Origin: Hybos culiciformis
Taxonomy: Eukaryota > Arthropoda > Insecta > Diptera > Hybotidae
Length of the DNA stretch: 64,000 bases
Assembly (NCBI GenBank): GCA_964007475.1
Contig: OZ023273.1
Location: forward strand, 32,479,287-32,543,286
Direction: 5' to 3'
This document shows, one piece after another, positions 14,756-28,214 of the stretch; the first letter of the stretch is position 1, and each line of letters begins with the position of its first letter. A program made the position numbers and the translations under genes. A model generated the notes under the pieces. The model worked only from the letters and a program-made list of their open reading frames with translations, was not told the DNA's origin and did not search any database.

Positions 14756-17700
14756 CGCTGTTTGTTACTGAGGTATCTTAAAATTAAAATATTCTTAATC
14801 GAAATGTTGTAACGGGCCCCATACTTCATTTATGAGGTACTGACTGTTTTATATACTTTTTACTTTGTTTTTAAATTTTTTATGATAAATATGCGAACAA
14901 CTCATTTCGAAATTCTAAAACATTTATTTTAGTAGAAGCTTGCTTCACAAAAATATTTTAGCGTAAACGCATTGAAATTCGAAACCACATATTCTTATTT
15001 ATATTTATTTGTAATTTTTTTATAGAAATTTTTTTTTTTTAAAACCTAGTGTCGTAGATAAATGCTTGCTATTCGGGTTAGCTTTAATAAAGTTTAATTG
15101 AACCGTTAATAAAATTTCGAATGAAACAATATTTATCAGTTTGTATCAATTTGTAGACATCACGAATAGTCCTAATTAGTCGATGTGCGATGTCGATCAA
15201 TCTTATCCAGTAATCACTGCTACCAGTACATGTACCATTAACAAGCTCTATCAAAAATTAAAAAAAAAACATTTTTTAAATTTCTGAGAATAAGATATTT
15301 GATTAGTATTTTTTTTACTTTCGTTTCCCTATATATTTTTTAATTTTGTTTCGAATAAAAAATATTTTCGGTAAATTATTTTCTTCTTGAACTTCAAAGG
15401 AATTTTCTTAATTGAGAAAAATTCAGTTTCTGGAAATACCTTTATAAAAAATTATACTGGTTGGACCCTTTTTTAGTCAAACCAATTGAAGTGCATTCTT
15501 GAAAAATTTAACTATACTTAAATAAAAACTTGTTAATAGTTTTTTTTCTCATAAATTGAAATATATATTCGGAGAGATGTTAAATAAAGTAAATAAAACA
15601 AATAATTTTTTAAAATATCACAAGAACTTTTATCAAAGTGGAAATAAAATTATTGAAGCAAACTAATTCGAGTTTAACAATGATGAACATTTTTTGAATT
15701 TTTGATTGTGACATTGATGATATTAAAAATGCAAATTTTTTCCACAACTATGACTTTTCCTTTTAAAAATGACAAAAAAAATCACTAATTATTCGTAGTT
15801 TTATTTGAAGCATATATTTTGCATTCAATTTTCAGGTGCGCTAAATTCAAATTTTAAATCTAATCAACGAATAGTTTTATTCAGCACGAATAGTTTTATT
15901 TAAAATCTGAATATTTGGACAACATGTATTTCAGCCTTATCGAAAACTGTCCATCACACATATGTACATATAATAAAGAAAATATAGACAATTGTAATAA
16001 TTCCAAATATTTTTTAAATTAAGGAACCTGCATTAAAAATCTGTATGGGGATCTTAGGTCATTATATCAACAGCAACCAATTTTTGCGAATAATTTCACG
16101 CATACACAAATTGCCTTTTTTTCAATATAATCAACTAAGATTAGATTACCGTAGGATATAAACCGGTATATATGTTGAATTTTTCTTATTTTGATTGTTT
16201 GGTGAAGCACTCAGTTTTTTATTTTTTTATTTTATGAATTTAATTAAAATGTTAATATTGCGAGGCTTTATGTAAAACAGTAAAAAAGTTAGTTAAAATA
16301 CGGACATGATGCACTGTGTTGTTTATTTTTCATACAAAAAATTTATAAACAAATTTTTGCAACATTTTTTTTAGTGACTAATAATTACGTTGAACAAATT
16401 TTATTTTACTTAATTACAATTATAAATTCGAATCATAGATGAATTAAATTTTACTTTGTGAATATTTTTGTTGTCTTTAACTATGTTACAACATGTTAAA
16501 GTACATTGTAATTATGAAAAAAAATACTTTTTTAACAAAATTTATAACAAATAGACAATAAATAAATAAGTAGTAATTATATTTACACATATATTAAATT
16601 AAAACAGTACGCAGATGGAGAAAGTCGCAAGTATATATTATCTATAATTTGTGTCAATGTGAAATCATAAAAAAAAATCAAAAAAAGAAAAGAAATCTTT
16701 GAATGGTTCTAATCATGGAGCTTCAAAATAAATAATTCAGTTATAAATAAAATTAAAAAAATTTTACAAATTAAGTCTGATTGCCATTCAATTGGATTTC
16801 GAATCAAACTTATTTACTATGCTATTTATTCATTTTTTATAATAATCATTTCTTTATGTAAATTATTCAATTTAAATTCTGATTTTATTTCGTATCAATT
16901 CTGCGGTCATTTATGAATTTTTATTTCAACATTATGTATTTATTTCCCATATGCGAAAATATTACTTTTTTAAATAAATATAAAAGATTTCTTAATAATT
17001 TCTATGTTATAATCTGAAAACGATGAAAGTATCTTTTTATGAATAGAATACAAAAACAAATTATTATGATCTCTAGAATATATTTGTAAAAAAAAAGCTG
17101 AAGAATAAATTGAATTTATGTATTTATGGAAACGAATAAAGTTAAGTAAATTCAGTTTGAAATAATTTTGGTATTCAGAAATTTAGTCTGACGGTCAAAC
17201 TAATTCAAATCGAAATAGTATTAATGTGTTATGTTGATTTTTTTTAAAAAATAACTAATGACTCAGATTTATGAATGAATAAATAAATATGTTTTTGAAG
17301 AAAATGAAAGTTATTTTTAAGATATTTAATAAAATTTTGATAATCATTTTAGCTTCTAAGACTTCTAAACTATAATATCTTTAGTTCATTAAAATAATTT
17401 TTTTGTAACTTTATTTCATTGAAAAAAAAAAAACTCAATGAATTTATTTGGCAGCCATTCTATTTTTAGTTTCACTTGTAAATTAACTTCCTATCTACTT
17501 TGACTATCAAAACTTAATTCTCTATACGCCTAAAGGTGCAATTTTCAATCCTTTAACAAAAAATTAAAAAATTGTCAATCTAGGAAGAAAGAGAAAAATT
17601 TTTTTTAACCTTTTTTCAACATACAAGTGAAAATCTATTTTTCAATAAAGGATATCATTTTTTTTTAAATATTGTCAATGCATGAACTTGATTGTTTTCA

Positions 17701-18840
17701 AAATTGGTTGTTGCATCATCAAATGTTACATATAGTAAAAATTCAACATAATTGTTTTCTCACTTCGTTGACTTTGATAATAACGTGTTTGATTAACAAT
17801 GAAAATTTTATATAAAAAGAAAAAAAATTGATTTTTTTTTTTTTTAATTTTAACTTTTATATTATGTAATTGTGAATAATGGCATAAATTAAATGTAAGA
17901 AGATTTATACTGAGCTAAGCTCGCATAGAACTCAATTTTGTAGTACCTGCATGAAAAAATTTAGATTTTAATGACTTTTGCTTTGAGTTTTTTACACTCA
18001 ATTAATTGTATGTATAATATTTATTTTGAGTTGAGAAAATAAGAAAATGTGCTCTTTGCGAGCTTAACTTTTTCGGCACAAAAATTTGTTCTACGCTATA
18101 AATCTTATAATACTTAATTTATGATAATAGTAAAATATGTAAAGTAGTACTGCTGAATTTATTGTGTTGAAAAATACTTTTTTTTTTTGGAGAAATAAAA
18201 TTCAACACTTCAGCAGATATAAATTGTTCCTGGTTCAGGGAAAATTATTCATCGATTTTTTATTTTATTTTTTTTTGTAAATGAGGGACCGCACGTTTTC
18301 TTTGATCATTTCACATTTCATTAAGTACAATTTTATACTTAAGTGAAAATTTTTTGGTTAAACAATCAATTTTAATTCAATTTTTGTATAGTAAAAATCA
18401 ATAAAATACGTATTAACGTATTGAAAAAGGGAATTTATATAATTTTTAAGTCTTAAAAATCTTATTATATTTGTTTAAAAATAATATAAATTGAAAATTT
18501 TATTTGGCTGAATATTCTTTGAAAAAAAAACAACAAAATTAGTTTATTTCTGTAAAAAGTTCTTAATATCTTGTTTTTTTTTTTTTTAAATCTATAGGCA
18601 TAAAATAACAGAGAAATATTATATTTAAAAAATATGTAATACGGAAATATTGTCACCTGATAACAGTTTTTCTCTTTGAAATTTTAAATTGGAAAATTTT
18701 TACTTGTCTAGATTTCTATAGATTTTTTTGCTGGACCTGGCTTTTGTTAGAAATAGCAAGGTAGCAATAAAAATGTTCGACAGAGATTTTCGAAGTTGGC
18801 AGAAAAAAGAAAAAATTACTATATTTAAATTTAATATATA

Positions 18841-18918
18841 TTCCTGGTACATATAGTTTTATGAAATTTTTTTTACTTATTCCTGGTACATATAGTTTTA
18901 TAAACATTTTTTATTTTA
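18841..18918. repeat. 39-base tandem duplication
   Basis: TTCCTGGTACATATAGTTTT begins at 18841 and again at 18880. The copies are nearly identical over about 25 bases and then drift in the T-rich part. No coding sense is seen. Confidence 0.7.
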
Positions 18919-20340
18919 AATTTAATAATAGGTATTAGTTTCATGGTTTTTTTTTCTATATATACGTATTATTGTTCATAAAATTGTTAAACTTTATTAT
19001 TAACTTTAATGTTATAACTTATAACAATAGTCAAAAATAATTAAAAATGTAAGGTAGATTACATAATAGTTTAAAATGTTGTTTTTTATTGTTTAAATAA
19101 TAAAAGTTTTGTCCTTAAAACCTATAAAATTTATTAATCATTTTAATTTTTCCATATATTAACAAGTCTATGAACTATATTATATGGTTAATGTCAGCTA
19201 TAATATTTAGTTCATATATGAACCCATATATTCTTACTTTTTTTAATATAATATGTGATTTTAAATCTCTACCTACATATTAATCAAACATTAAATCAAT
19301 TTTATGAACATTGCTCTTATCAGAATATGTATTTTATATATTGAATATTATTTTTCTTATTACATTTTAGAAAATGAAACATTTTATCCATTGTAGATTA
19401 TGCGTAACAAGTTGTCAAGTTGAATTGATTTGATAAGATTTGTATTTTGATAATTTGATAACAAAAAAAAAAAAAATAAATAAAAAAAACGAATATTGGA
19501 AGGGGAAGAAAAATGTTATAAAAGAAATAAAAAAAAAAAAAACATTTAAATTGAAGAGATTTTATTTGGTATCAAATCATTTTATTTGCTGTCAATATAT
19601 AATACAATTATTTTTACGTGTTTAAAGAATATAATCTTGTTATATGTATAGAAAAAAAAATGGAAAACAATTTTTTTTTTTTTAATTTTTTTATTGTAAA
19701 TAAATATTTGGTATTATTGTGGTATTTTGACTTTTTGAGTACAATAAATAATTTATATGTATAGATCAAAAGTTAATTTACAATAAATTTCAATGTCATG
19801 ATTTCCTATTAATATAAATCTGAACATAACTCTAAAAACAAAAAAAATATTATAACCGAAAATTAAAGAAATCAGCAGGATTATATATAAATTGTTTTTT
19901 TAAATTTTCTATTAATGATTTGCATATGCGTTTTAAAGAAAGAACCCTTCCAGATTATATAATTTCTTTTTTTTGAACCCTTATTTTGGTTAAATTTATA
20001 TAAACCTCAACATCTTACATTTTTCTAAAATTTTAATATAATGATAATTTAATGAAAGTTAAAGACATTTTTTTCGTCATCTGACATCTAAGAATTAATA
20101 ACAATATTGATGAGATATTAAATGTTTATACCGTAGGCATTTTGATATCATTATGTAGAACATATATAAGTATATCTAATACACTTGAAGTAATTAAGAG
20201 ACAGAAAAAAATCGATTTATTTATTACAATAAAATTCTAATCGTATAATAATGATAATTATACTGTTATATATATTATAACATAAATAGAACCATTAGTT
20301 TTATTCTCGTTAAATGATATTAATGAAGATATATATATCT

Positions 20341-20430
20341 AACAATTCTCCAGCCTTGATTCATTTGTACACTAATTATGCAGCAACGATGCAGGCAGAG
20401 TGTTCAATGTTCAAGGGCAACCTAGAATAG
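20341..20430. other. Less AT-rich island, possible conserved non-coding element
   Basis: My count gives 37 G or C in 90 bases (about 41 per cent), against far lower values on both sides. The block has mixed, non-repetitive sequence (for example CAGCAACGATGCAGGCAGAG) and no long open frame. It could be a cis-regulatory element of Dop1R1, a 5' non-coding exon, or an old transposon fragment. The sequence alone does not decide. Confidence 0.3.
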
Positions 20431-23400
20431 ATACTGTAACAAAACATTTAAAATTCACATAATTATGAAGTATCTAATTTAATGACATAAATGAACCTTC
20501 TTAATGGGAAAACTTTGAAGTAACTTTTTAGCGTTGCTTTAAATTAAGTAATAAACTATTATATAAAGCAATAAAATCCTGTTATAATAATGTGTAACAA
20601 ATGTACCTGTAAAAATTATTAAAACAAAAATTTAATTTTTTATTAGACATAAATAAAAAAATAAAAAATTATACAATGTACATAAGTAGAATATTTTTTT
20701 ATGTTTAATTAGAATTTTTAAAGTTTTATTTAACTTTAGATTTGGAGGATTAATAAATAATGTATAAAATAAGGAAACGTGTGAAAAGTTTGATGAAGGT
20801 ACACATTTTTGTAGATAGGCATATTTATTTTTTTATTATATTCAGAGATTAAATTTTCTGTTAAAAACAAACAATTAAGATGTGACAAAAAAATTGTTTT
20901 TTTTCAAACAAAATATATAAGTTGGTTTGAAGCTTCATACAATGTTTTAATGTTCGTAATTGTTGTTTTATACATTTTTTTTTAGATATTTAGGTTGAGT
21001 CCGTGAAACTTTTCTAGATAAAAATTCATCTTACTTTTGAATAAAACTCCATTAAGATTGAATCCAAAAAATTAATTATCTAAATTTTCATTGAATTATA
21101 TTGTCTCAAAATATGGGCTTTTTTATCAATTTTATTAGATCGATCCTAATATGAATTTTATTGGTTAGGAAAAAATAATATTATGAGAAAGGATGAGGGA
21201 TTGATGAAGAATTACTGCTAAAGAATTGAAAGAAAATTTTAGAATTTCAATGAAAATTGACGGAAATTTATTTTGAAAATTTGAAAGGTGTAATCTGGGA
21301 ATATTTTTCTAAGGTTAATTTATTTTATGTTTTTTTTTTATTTTTCTGTAAATAAAATAAAATTCTTCAATTTATTTAAGAATGCCTACACATAATTAAA
21401 TATTTCCTTTAAAATTTTATTACGTTCAACTTTCTTCCTTTTTTTTCTTTGGATTGGGTAAAGAGAAAGTTTTCATTGTCATTGTTTGTCATTGTGGATT
21501 TTCTCACTTTTTTTTTTTCTTATTTTGATTAATTTGATATTTCCTTCGTTGTAAATTTGAAAATTTAATTTATTTTACTTTTTCATTATTATTTTAAACA
21601 GTTTGAGACGCAGTTGTTGAACTAAAAATTAATTTTTTTTTTACTAATTTACCTTATTTATAAAAAAGATTTTAAGATTTATATTGAAAAGAAAATTAAG
21701 TGTAAAGGAAATTGTTTTTTTTTTTTTTAAGAAAAACTTTCTAAGATAGTAGATTAAATTGTTTAAAAAAAAATTAAAAATTTAATAATTCCATTTAATA
21801 ACGAACATTTTAGCAATTTCCTTCCAGCATTATAATAGTCATAAGCAAATTCTTAAATTATAGAAAAAGATAGCATTTCTAACCATCTCAAAAAACTGTT
21901 CATTGGATGTTATAACTATGTTTTAGGAAAATTTTCAGCTATATATTTATAACAGGAAATCATTCCGAGATATGGTTTAGTTTCTACAAGATAAATTCTT
22001 TGTTATGCAAAAAAAAAAAGGTTATTAAAGTGTTTAATAATAAATTAATGACGTCGAACTAATTTTGTTGTTTTTTTACGTACAAAAATTTAATCCAACA
22101 TTTTTATCTTGATTATGAAGCGTCCCAGAAATTAATCATTGATGTCATTTGACAGGCAAATTAATATATATAGTTTAAGCATTTTTCATTTTTCTGCTGC
22201 GTCAAAAATGACCAAACTAATATTCTGTAGTTACTAAATAATTATTTATTATGGCCTTGCGACAATTTGATCTTCACTTTCAAACATTTAACCTTATATT
22301 TTTATGTATTATAGAAACAAACTACATAATTTCACCATTTTTAACATATCACCCCTTTAATAAAATTTATCTCTTAAGAATTTACAAATCCAATAATATT
22401 TTTCTTATAACTTATAAGTGGTTTTGGTTGTCACAAAATCTGATACATAATTTAAATAAATAAATAATAACTTAAAAGACACACAACATATTGCCCGGGA
22501 ACAAATAATTTAAAAATTAGAAAAAAAAAAAGAAGATGCTAATAAAAATTAATAGCATTTTAAATTGCCCCTAATAATAATATTAACAATAAAAAATAAT
22601 TTACTTCAATAATATAGTATTTTTGTTATTATTTTGATTTCACTTAATATTCCATTTCTTTTGTTTTTACGAATTTTCATGAATTTTATTTTATTAATAA
22701 AACGGTTTAACGTCTCAATTTAAAGATAATTTTTTTTTTGAAGTTATCGGACTGATTTAATGCTTAATAAATGATCAGACAAAAGACATCCCCATAGTAT
22801 CTTTTTATAATTTTCATCTTGTTTTTGTTTTTATTTCGAAAACCCAAATAATAATCATAAAATAGTTATATATATTTATATATAGATATATGTACATAAA
22901 TATTATAATATATTTTCAGTTAAATAAAGAAATAAAAACCATTTTTAAAAATTTTCAAATATTTCTTAAAGAACAACACAATTATTTAAATTTGGAGTCT
23001 TTTTATTTTTATAATTTTTCAAATTAATGAATATTATAAACGGAAATGTTAAATACATATACATAGGTATATCCTTTGATTTTCCAAGCTTATTATGATT
23101 CTTAATATTATGAATAATCATTATAAAATTAAGCAAAATATTAAAAAAATTTTATTCTTATTATTTAAAATTTTTTTGTCATTGGTACGTATGTACACAG
23201 TATATTAATTTCTTAACAAATTTACTATATTTGGATATTTATATTAAAGACAAGTATGTTTTTATATTATTAATTTGCATATAAACGTATATCCCTACAA
23301 TATAAAGTAGTTTTTCGATTAATATTAAATAATTTTCAATTTTTAGTTTCCGGTATCTTGTATCTTTTGGATTTTATTATCAAAATTTTGTAACCTGATT

Positions 23401-24000
23401 TATTTATTTGTTTAATATTAATCTGTAAGCGCGACCACATTTTTTGTGCAGATTATTTTTTCTATCATTAAAACAAGAATATAAAACAGAAACAGAAGAT
23501 TATCGCTTCCAGAATAATATTTCTAGCTTAAAAAAATATATACTTAATGGAAAAATAAAAAATAAAATGTATATGTATAAGTATAGTATTTAAGAAGAGT
23601 CTATCTAATAATGAAAAGATTAAACCTGCAGGGTAGGAAAAGCATTTATCATTAATGAAAAGCAATGCCGAGATACGAAAAAGGACAATCAAAAAGGAAA
23701 AAAAAAAATTTTTCATTTATTTTTAAAAATCTTAACGAAAAAAAAAAAATAAATAAATAAATAAAAAAAATAACATATAACAAATAATATTGACCATTGA
23801 AAAATTACTAGAAAATTTTTTGGGGTGGAAATTTTATTACTTTTTTATGACAGTAATTGTTGCTTCTGGATACTCTGAAAGCTATAAATAACTTTTTTTA
23901 GTGTAAAATAAAATATTGCTATGTAATAAATATAGAGTTTAGATAAATATTAAAGTTTTATCATTTAATTAGTTCAATAAAAGGATGTAAACAAATGTTT

Positions 24001-24180
24001 TGAGACTCTTAAATTTCTCAATACAGCCATTCGGAAAACAACATGAGCACTAAGTAGGTGAATTTAAATAATTTTCAAAACTTCCAGACCCAAGTACTTA
24101 GTAATGGAATCAACGATAAGACACGTTACGGCTACGGTCGAATGTAATTGCCGAAAGAATCAGATTCCTATGCAAACCTT
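24001..24180. other. Less AT-rich island with a POU octamer-like site
   Basis: The last 60 bases hold 26 G or C (43 per cent by my count) in mixed, non-repetitive sequence. ATGCAAAC at 24170-24177 differs by one base from the POU-domain octamer ATGCAAAT. No open frame or repeat structure is seen. A regulatory element is possible, but a single octamer-like match has little weight in AT-rich DNA. Confidence 0.3.
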
Positions 24181-27100
24181 TTCACTATTCTTTTGGGAAA
24201 ATTTTTATTCTAAAAGACAAAAGAAAAAACAAAAAAATTTAAGCGCACATTGGTAATTAAATGCAAACGCTCTTTATAGAATAATAATTAAAAAAAAAAA
24301 AAAAAACTAAAGATAACAACTTTTTGCAAAAAATTCTAATTAATATTATTTTTCAAGCTATTAAAAAGTCAAAAGTTCTTGCAAAAATTATCTAAGCAAT
24401 AAATTTCAAAAATAAAAAGTACTTTCTACTAAAATTGCACTTTCGGAATATTTTATGTGATTACTTTAGCACTCACTATACTTGTAAAGGAAAGAAAACA
24501 TATAATAAAAATGTAAAATATGACCAACAGGTGAAAGCTTTTAATTTTCTGTTAGTTAAAAAAGCTTAATAAAAAGTATCTCACAGATACAATGTTAAAA
24601 AAAAATATTTCATATGAAAAATATAAAATCCTTGCTTCATTTAATTGTATTTGTTGACAACTTATTCAGCACTAAATGTTATTTTTGTTGTTTTCTATAT
24701 TTTTTTATTTTGTACTGATAAGAAGATTATTTTTATATAAATTTAAGTATATTTTATTATCAAACTGTTGAGGGCTTTAATAAATTTTGATTATATGTAA
24801 TTTCTTTATTTTTTTTATTTTTTTTTAGTATAGAGTTTAGGTCGTTTTGCTTGTAACAGATGAAAAAAAAAAAAAAATTTTTTTAAGAAAAAAAAATCCT
24901 TTATTTTGGTGTGAAAAATTAGTTTGCGGCAAGCTTCCATTAGTAACGGTTGTAAAATTCGGAGACAGGAATATATTATTAAGAAAAATAAAATAAAAAT
25001 AAAAATTTATTTTTTATTCATAAAAATAATAATAAAGTAAAAAAATTATTATTTTATTTTTATGTTGACAATTAAATTTTATTACATAAACATAAAAATT
25101 ATACAATTTTTTTTTTTTTATTTTTCATATATAAATATAATTTTCCATAATTTGGTTTCGAAAATAATGTAAAAATTTTATTTTTTGCAATAATGGTTCT
25201 GTCGCAGTGCAATAAATTTAAAAAAAAATATTAATAAAAATTTTGAAATGGGGGAAATTGTTTGTTCGTTTATTATTTTCGAATTATTTTTAAATCAATA
25301 ATTTCACGATTTAAATTAGAAACTTTCTCAGGTTCTGTAGAAGATTTCTTTATTTATTGAGAATTCTTTTAATAAAAAAATTAAGTGAAGTTCATCATAA
25401 TAAAATTTTTTTTTTTAGATTTTTGATTGTTTTACTATCGCGTCGGATAGATATTCATTTTACGAATTCTATTGCTACTGAGTTTTATCTTTAGTTCAAA
25501 CAGATACAATTTGTTTTTTAAGTTAGTTGTTTCGTGTACAAAAAGATATTTATGAATATTCTGAAAAAAGTTCTGCATTTATTTATAAAATATTAAAAGC
25601 CAGATAAAATAAAATTATTGATTCAAATATTTACTGCATGAGATAATTTTCTTATTTTTTGTTATTTTGCGAACTAATTGTTTTAAATTTTAATTTATCT
25701 AATTCTGACCATATTTAAATATGGCAATAAGAAATTAAGCAATACATGAAACTAAATTCATTCTAGACTTAAATTTTCTTCAATATACTTACTTCAAAGT
25801 TTGAGTCTTTTATGAAAAATGATTGAATGGCGTGTTTTGAATAATATATTCACATTCGTGACGTTAATTATGGAAAGTACACATAATATACAGAACATAC
25901 ATAAATAAAAAAAAAATAAAAAAAAACAAAGAAAATTTTCAATTTTCACTTCGAGTACTTAAAAAGTTAAATAATTATTTTATGTTAAGAAATATCCAAT
26001 TTAAAAATAAACTAAAGCAAAATACCTAAATATTTACTTGACATCAATATTCTAACATTAAATACCATCGAATGGATATATATATTTTTTTTTTCATTAT
26101 GTATTGTAAGTAAGTAAAATAGTGATTTAGTTAGTTAGTTTTAATATTATGCAATTTATTTTGCGGGAAGAATTAAATTCTTCAAATTAAAAGCTGATTG
26201 CACAATCAATTTCTTGTGAATTAATTTTTTTTCGAAAATAATTGAAATTACGCCAAAAGTGATTTTTCAAAAAAAAAAACACTACAAATGCAGCTATGTA
26301 ACTAAATCATAAAATATCTAAAAAAAATATATAATTTTTTAAATCTGTCATTTACAATATATATAAGCTATCATTTAAAAGTTCACATTAAATTGAATTT
26401 AAATTAATGATTTTTGTTATCGACAGTGCATTATTAAAAAATATTCGCAAATGATGTTCAAATTATTTCTATAAATATAATGTACTTGTACACACATAAA
26501 AATATTATTCTCTAAGAATAATCTTTTCCCATTTTTATTAATAAAAAAATATTTTATAATGAAAGCAGATGTGCTTTTTTTTTTTTTTCTATGGTGAGAG
26601 GTTATAAAGTTTATTTTTTTATGATTTTGCTTTTTTTTTCTTTAAATAAATATCTTACTAAACGACGGGATATATGTAATTTTGAAAATATAATATGATT
26701 GATGTGCAAAAATAAAAAAAAATAAAAAACAAAAATAAAAAAAAAATTAAACACATAATATAAGACGTTATCTTAAATTTCTTGATTTTAGCTTTCATCA
26801 TAAAATAATGATGTTATAGCAATTGAATATATAAAATGTTATTATAATAATATTCTGAGGAAAATTTTTTTTTTCAACAAACATGTGTGGGCTTTTATAT
26901 TTTCATTAGAGAATATCAGGTGAAGTTTTTTTTTTTTTTTTTGGTTTTCAATTATGAGGAAATTATAATAATTATTGCTATAATTAAAAGGTGTCTTAAA
27001 AGAAAACCAAATATTCTTCTTGTTAACATTCGGTTTTATTGAGGTGTTACGATACTGCCAAAATTTTTAAACGTGCTCAAAAAATAAGAAAAAAAAAAAA

Positions 27101-28145
27101 GAAAAGTTTTTTTTTGAGAAAAATAGGTTTATAATGGAGAATCAGTAGGAAGTTATATTATGCTGCTTAGTTCGTTTTTCTTTGTACTTTATAAAGTTCT
27201 ATATATTTAAATAAATAGAATATAAAAAAAAAACTCAGAAAGTTTTTTATTAACATTAACATAAAACTTTTGTTTTTTTCCTCAAATTTTATAAACGTTT
27301 CGTTATAGGTATATCTTGTTTAATTTCTTCAGGCTAATGTGAAAGTTGTGTTTAAATAATATACAATAATAATATTAATATATTTTTAGAGTATATTGGA
27401 TATATAAATAAATGAAATAAAATGAAATAAATGAAGAAGATATTCTAGAAATATATCAGTTGTTTTTTTTTTTTTTTGTTTATGTTTCCAAGATAATAAT
27501 AATCATAAAAAAAAAAAAAGTAAAAAGTGAAAAAGAAAGTAAAATAATAATAATAATGAATGAAATCAATTGACATTTTCTTTTTGTCATGAATGAAAAT
27601 TAAATTCCAAACTGAAATTTTATTTTATTGTGCAAATATACAATAAATATAAAAATGTAATTTTTTTTTGAAATATATAATCATTTATATATATTATGTA
27701 TTTTTTTTAAAAACAAAATAAAAAGAAAATTTATAATAAAAATGGTTAAATAAACAAAAAGAAAAAGCCATTTAAAACTCACTAAGGCGAAAAAATGCTT
27801 TAAAAATACAAAATCTTTGTTATTTATTTTTATTTAGCTTTAAGGATGAAATAATTATTTTATTTGATAAAAAAAAAAAACAAAAAAAAAATAATCCTTT
27901 CGAAATTGGGTTTTTTCATCGTGTTATTTCATTTATTTATTTTTTTTTGTATTCTTTATTTGTAAAATATATGTATATAATAATACAGTATAGTTAAAAA
28001 AAAATATGTGTTTAAAAAAGAAACATAAACATTAAGAGTATATTATTAAAATAAAATTTAGGATAACAAATAATAAAAATTGTATATTCATAGTATATTA
28101 TACGTATAAATATATATAAAATTAAGCAATTTATAGGATAATAAC

Positions 28146-28214
28146 ATGTCTAGCACAACAGAATTGGATATAGAAATAAAATTACTTAATTCTGGATATG
28201 AATCAACATCTACA
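28146..28214 (+). CDS. Dop1R1: Dop1R1 putative first coding exon (N-terminal 23 residues)
   Basis: ATG at 28146 opens 23 codons (MSSTTELDIEIKLLNSGY, then ESTST) ending at a strong donor, gtaagt, at 28215. The exon ends in phase 0, which is the phase needed by the acceptor at 56666. The peptide is acidic and Ser/Thr-rich with no signal peptide, as is usual for the extracellular N-terminus of amine receptors. An AG at 28135-28136 just upstream could be the acceptor of a preceding non-coding exon, or transcription may start nearby. The exon is short and this part of the receptor is poorly conserved, so its link to the receptor rests on phase, the donor and the lack of a better start. The other option is a start at Met 56732 inside the next coding exon. 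Another exon could also lie unseen in the 28 kb between. Confidence 0.55.

Larger units (their letters stand above)
1..28136. other. Upstream AT-rich DNA with no supportable gene
   Basis: No open frame here looks like a protein. The frames present are short, low in complexity and rich in Phe, Ile, Lys and Asn, as expected by chance in DNA of this composition. Poly(A), poly(T) and (TA)n runs are common. The stretch holds a diverged tandem duplication at 14515-14755, a 39-base duplication at 18841-18918, and two less AT-rich islands at 20341-20430 and 24001-24180. It could be intergenic, or an intron between a non-coding 5' exon of Dop1R1 and the exon at 28146. An AG sits just before that exon, so the second option is open. 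Small exons of an unknown gene cannot be excluded. Confidence 0.6.

Noticed and set aside
14545..14829. 94-codon minus-strand frame
   Set aside because: It runs across a diverged tandem duplication without keeping the frame between units, and shows no family motif.
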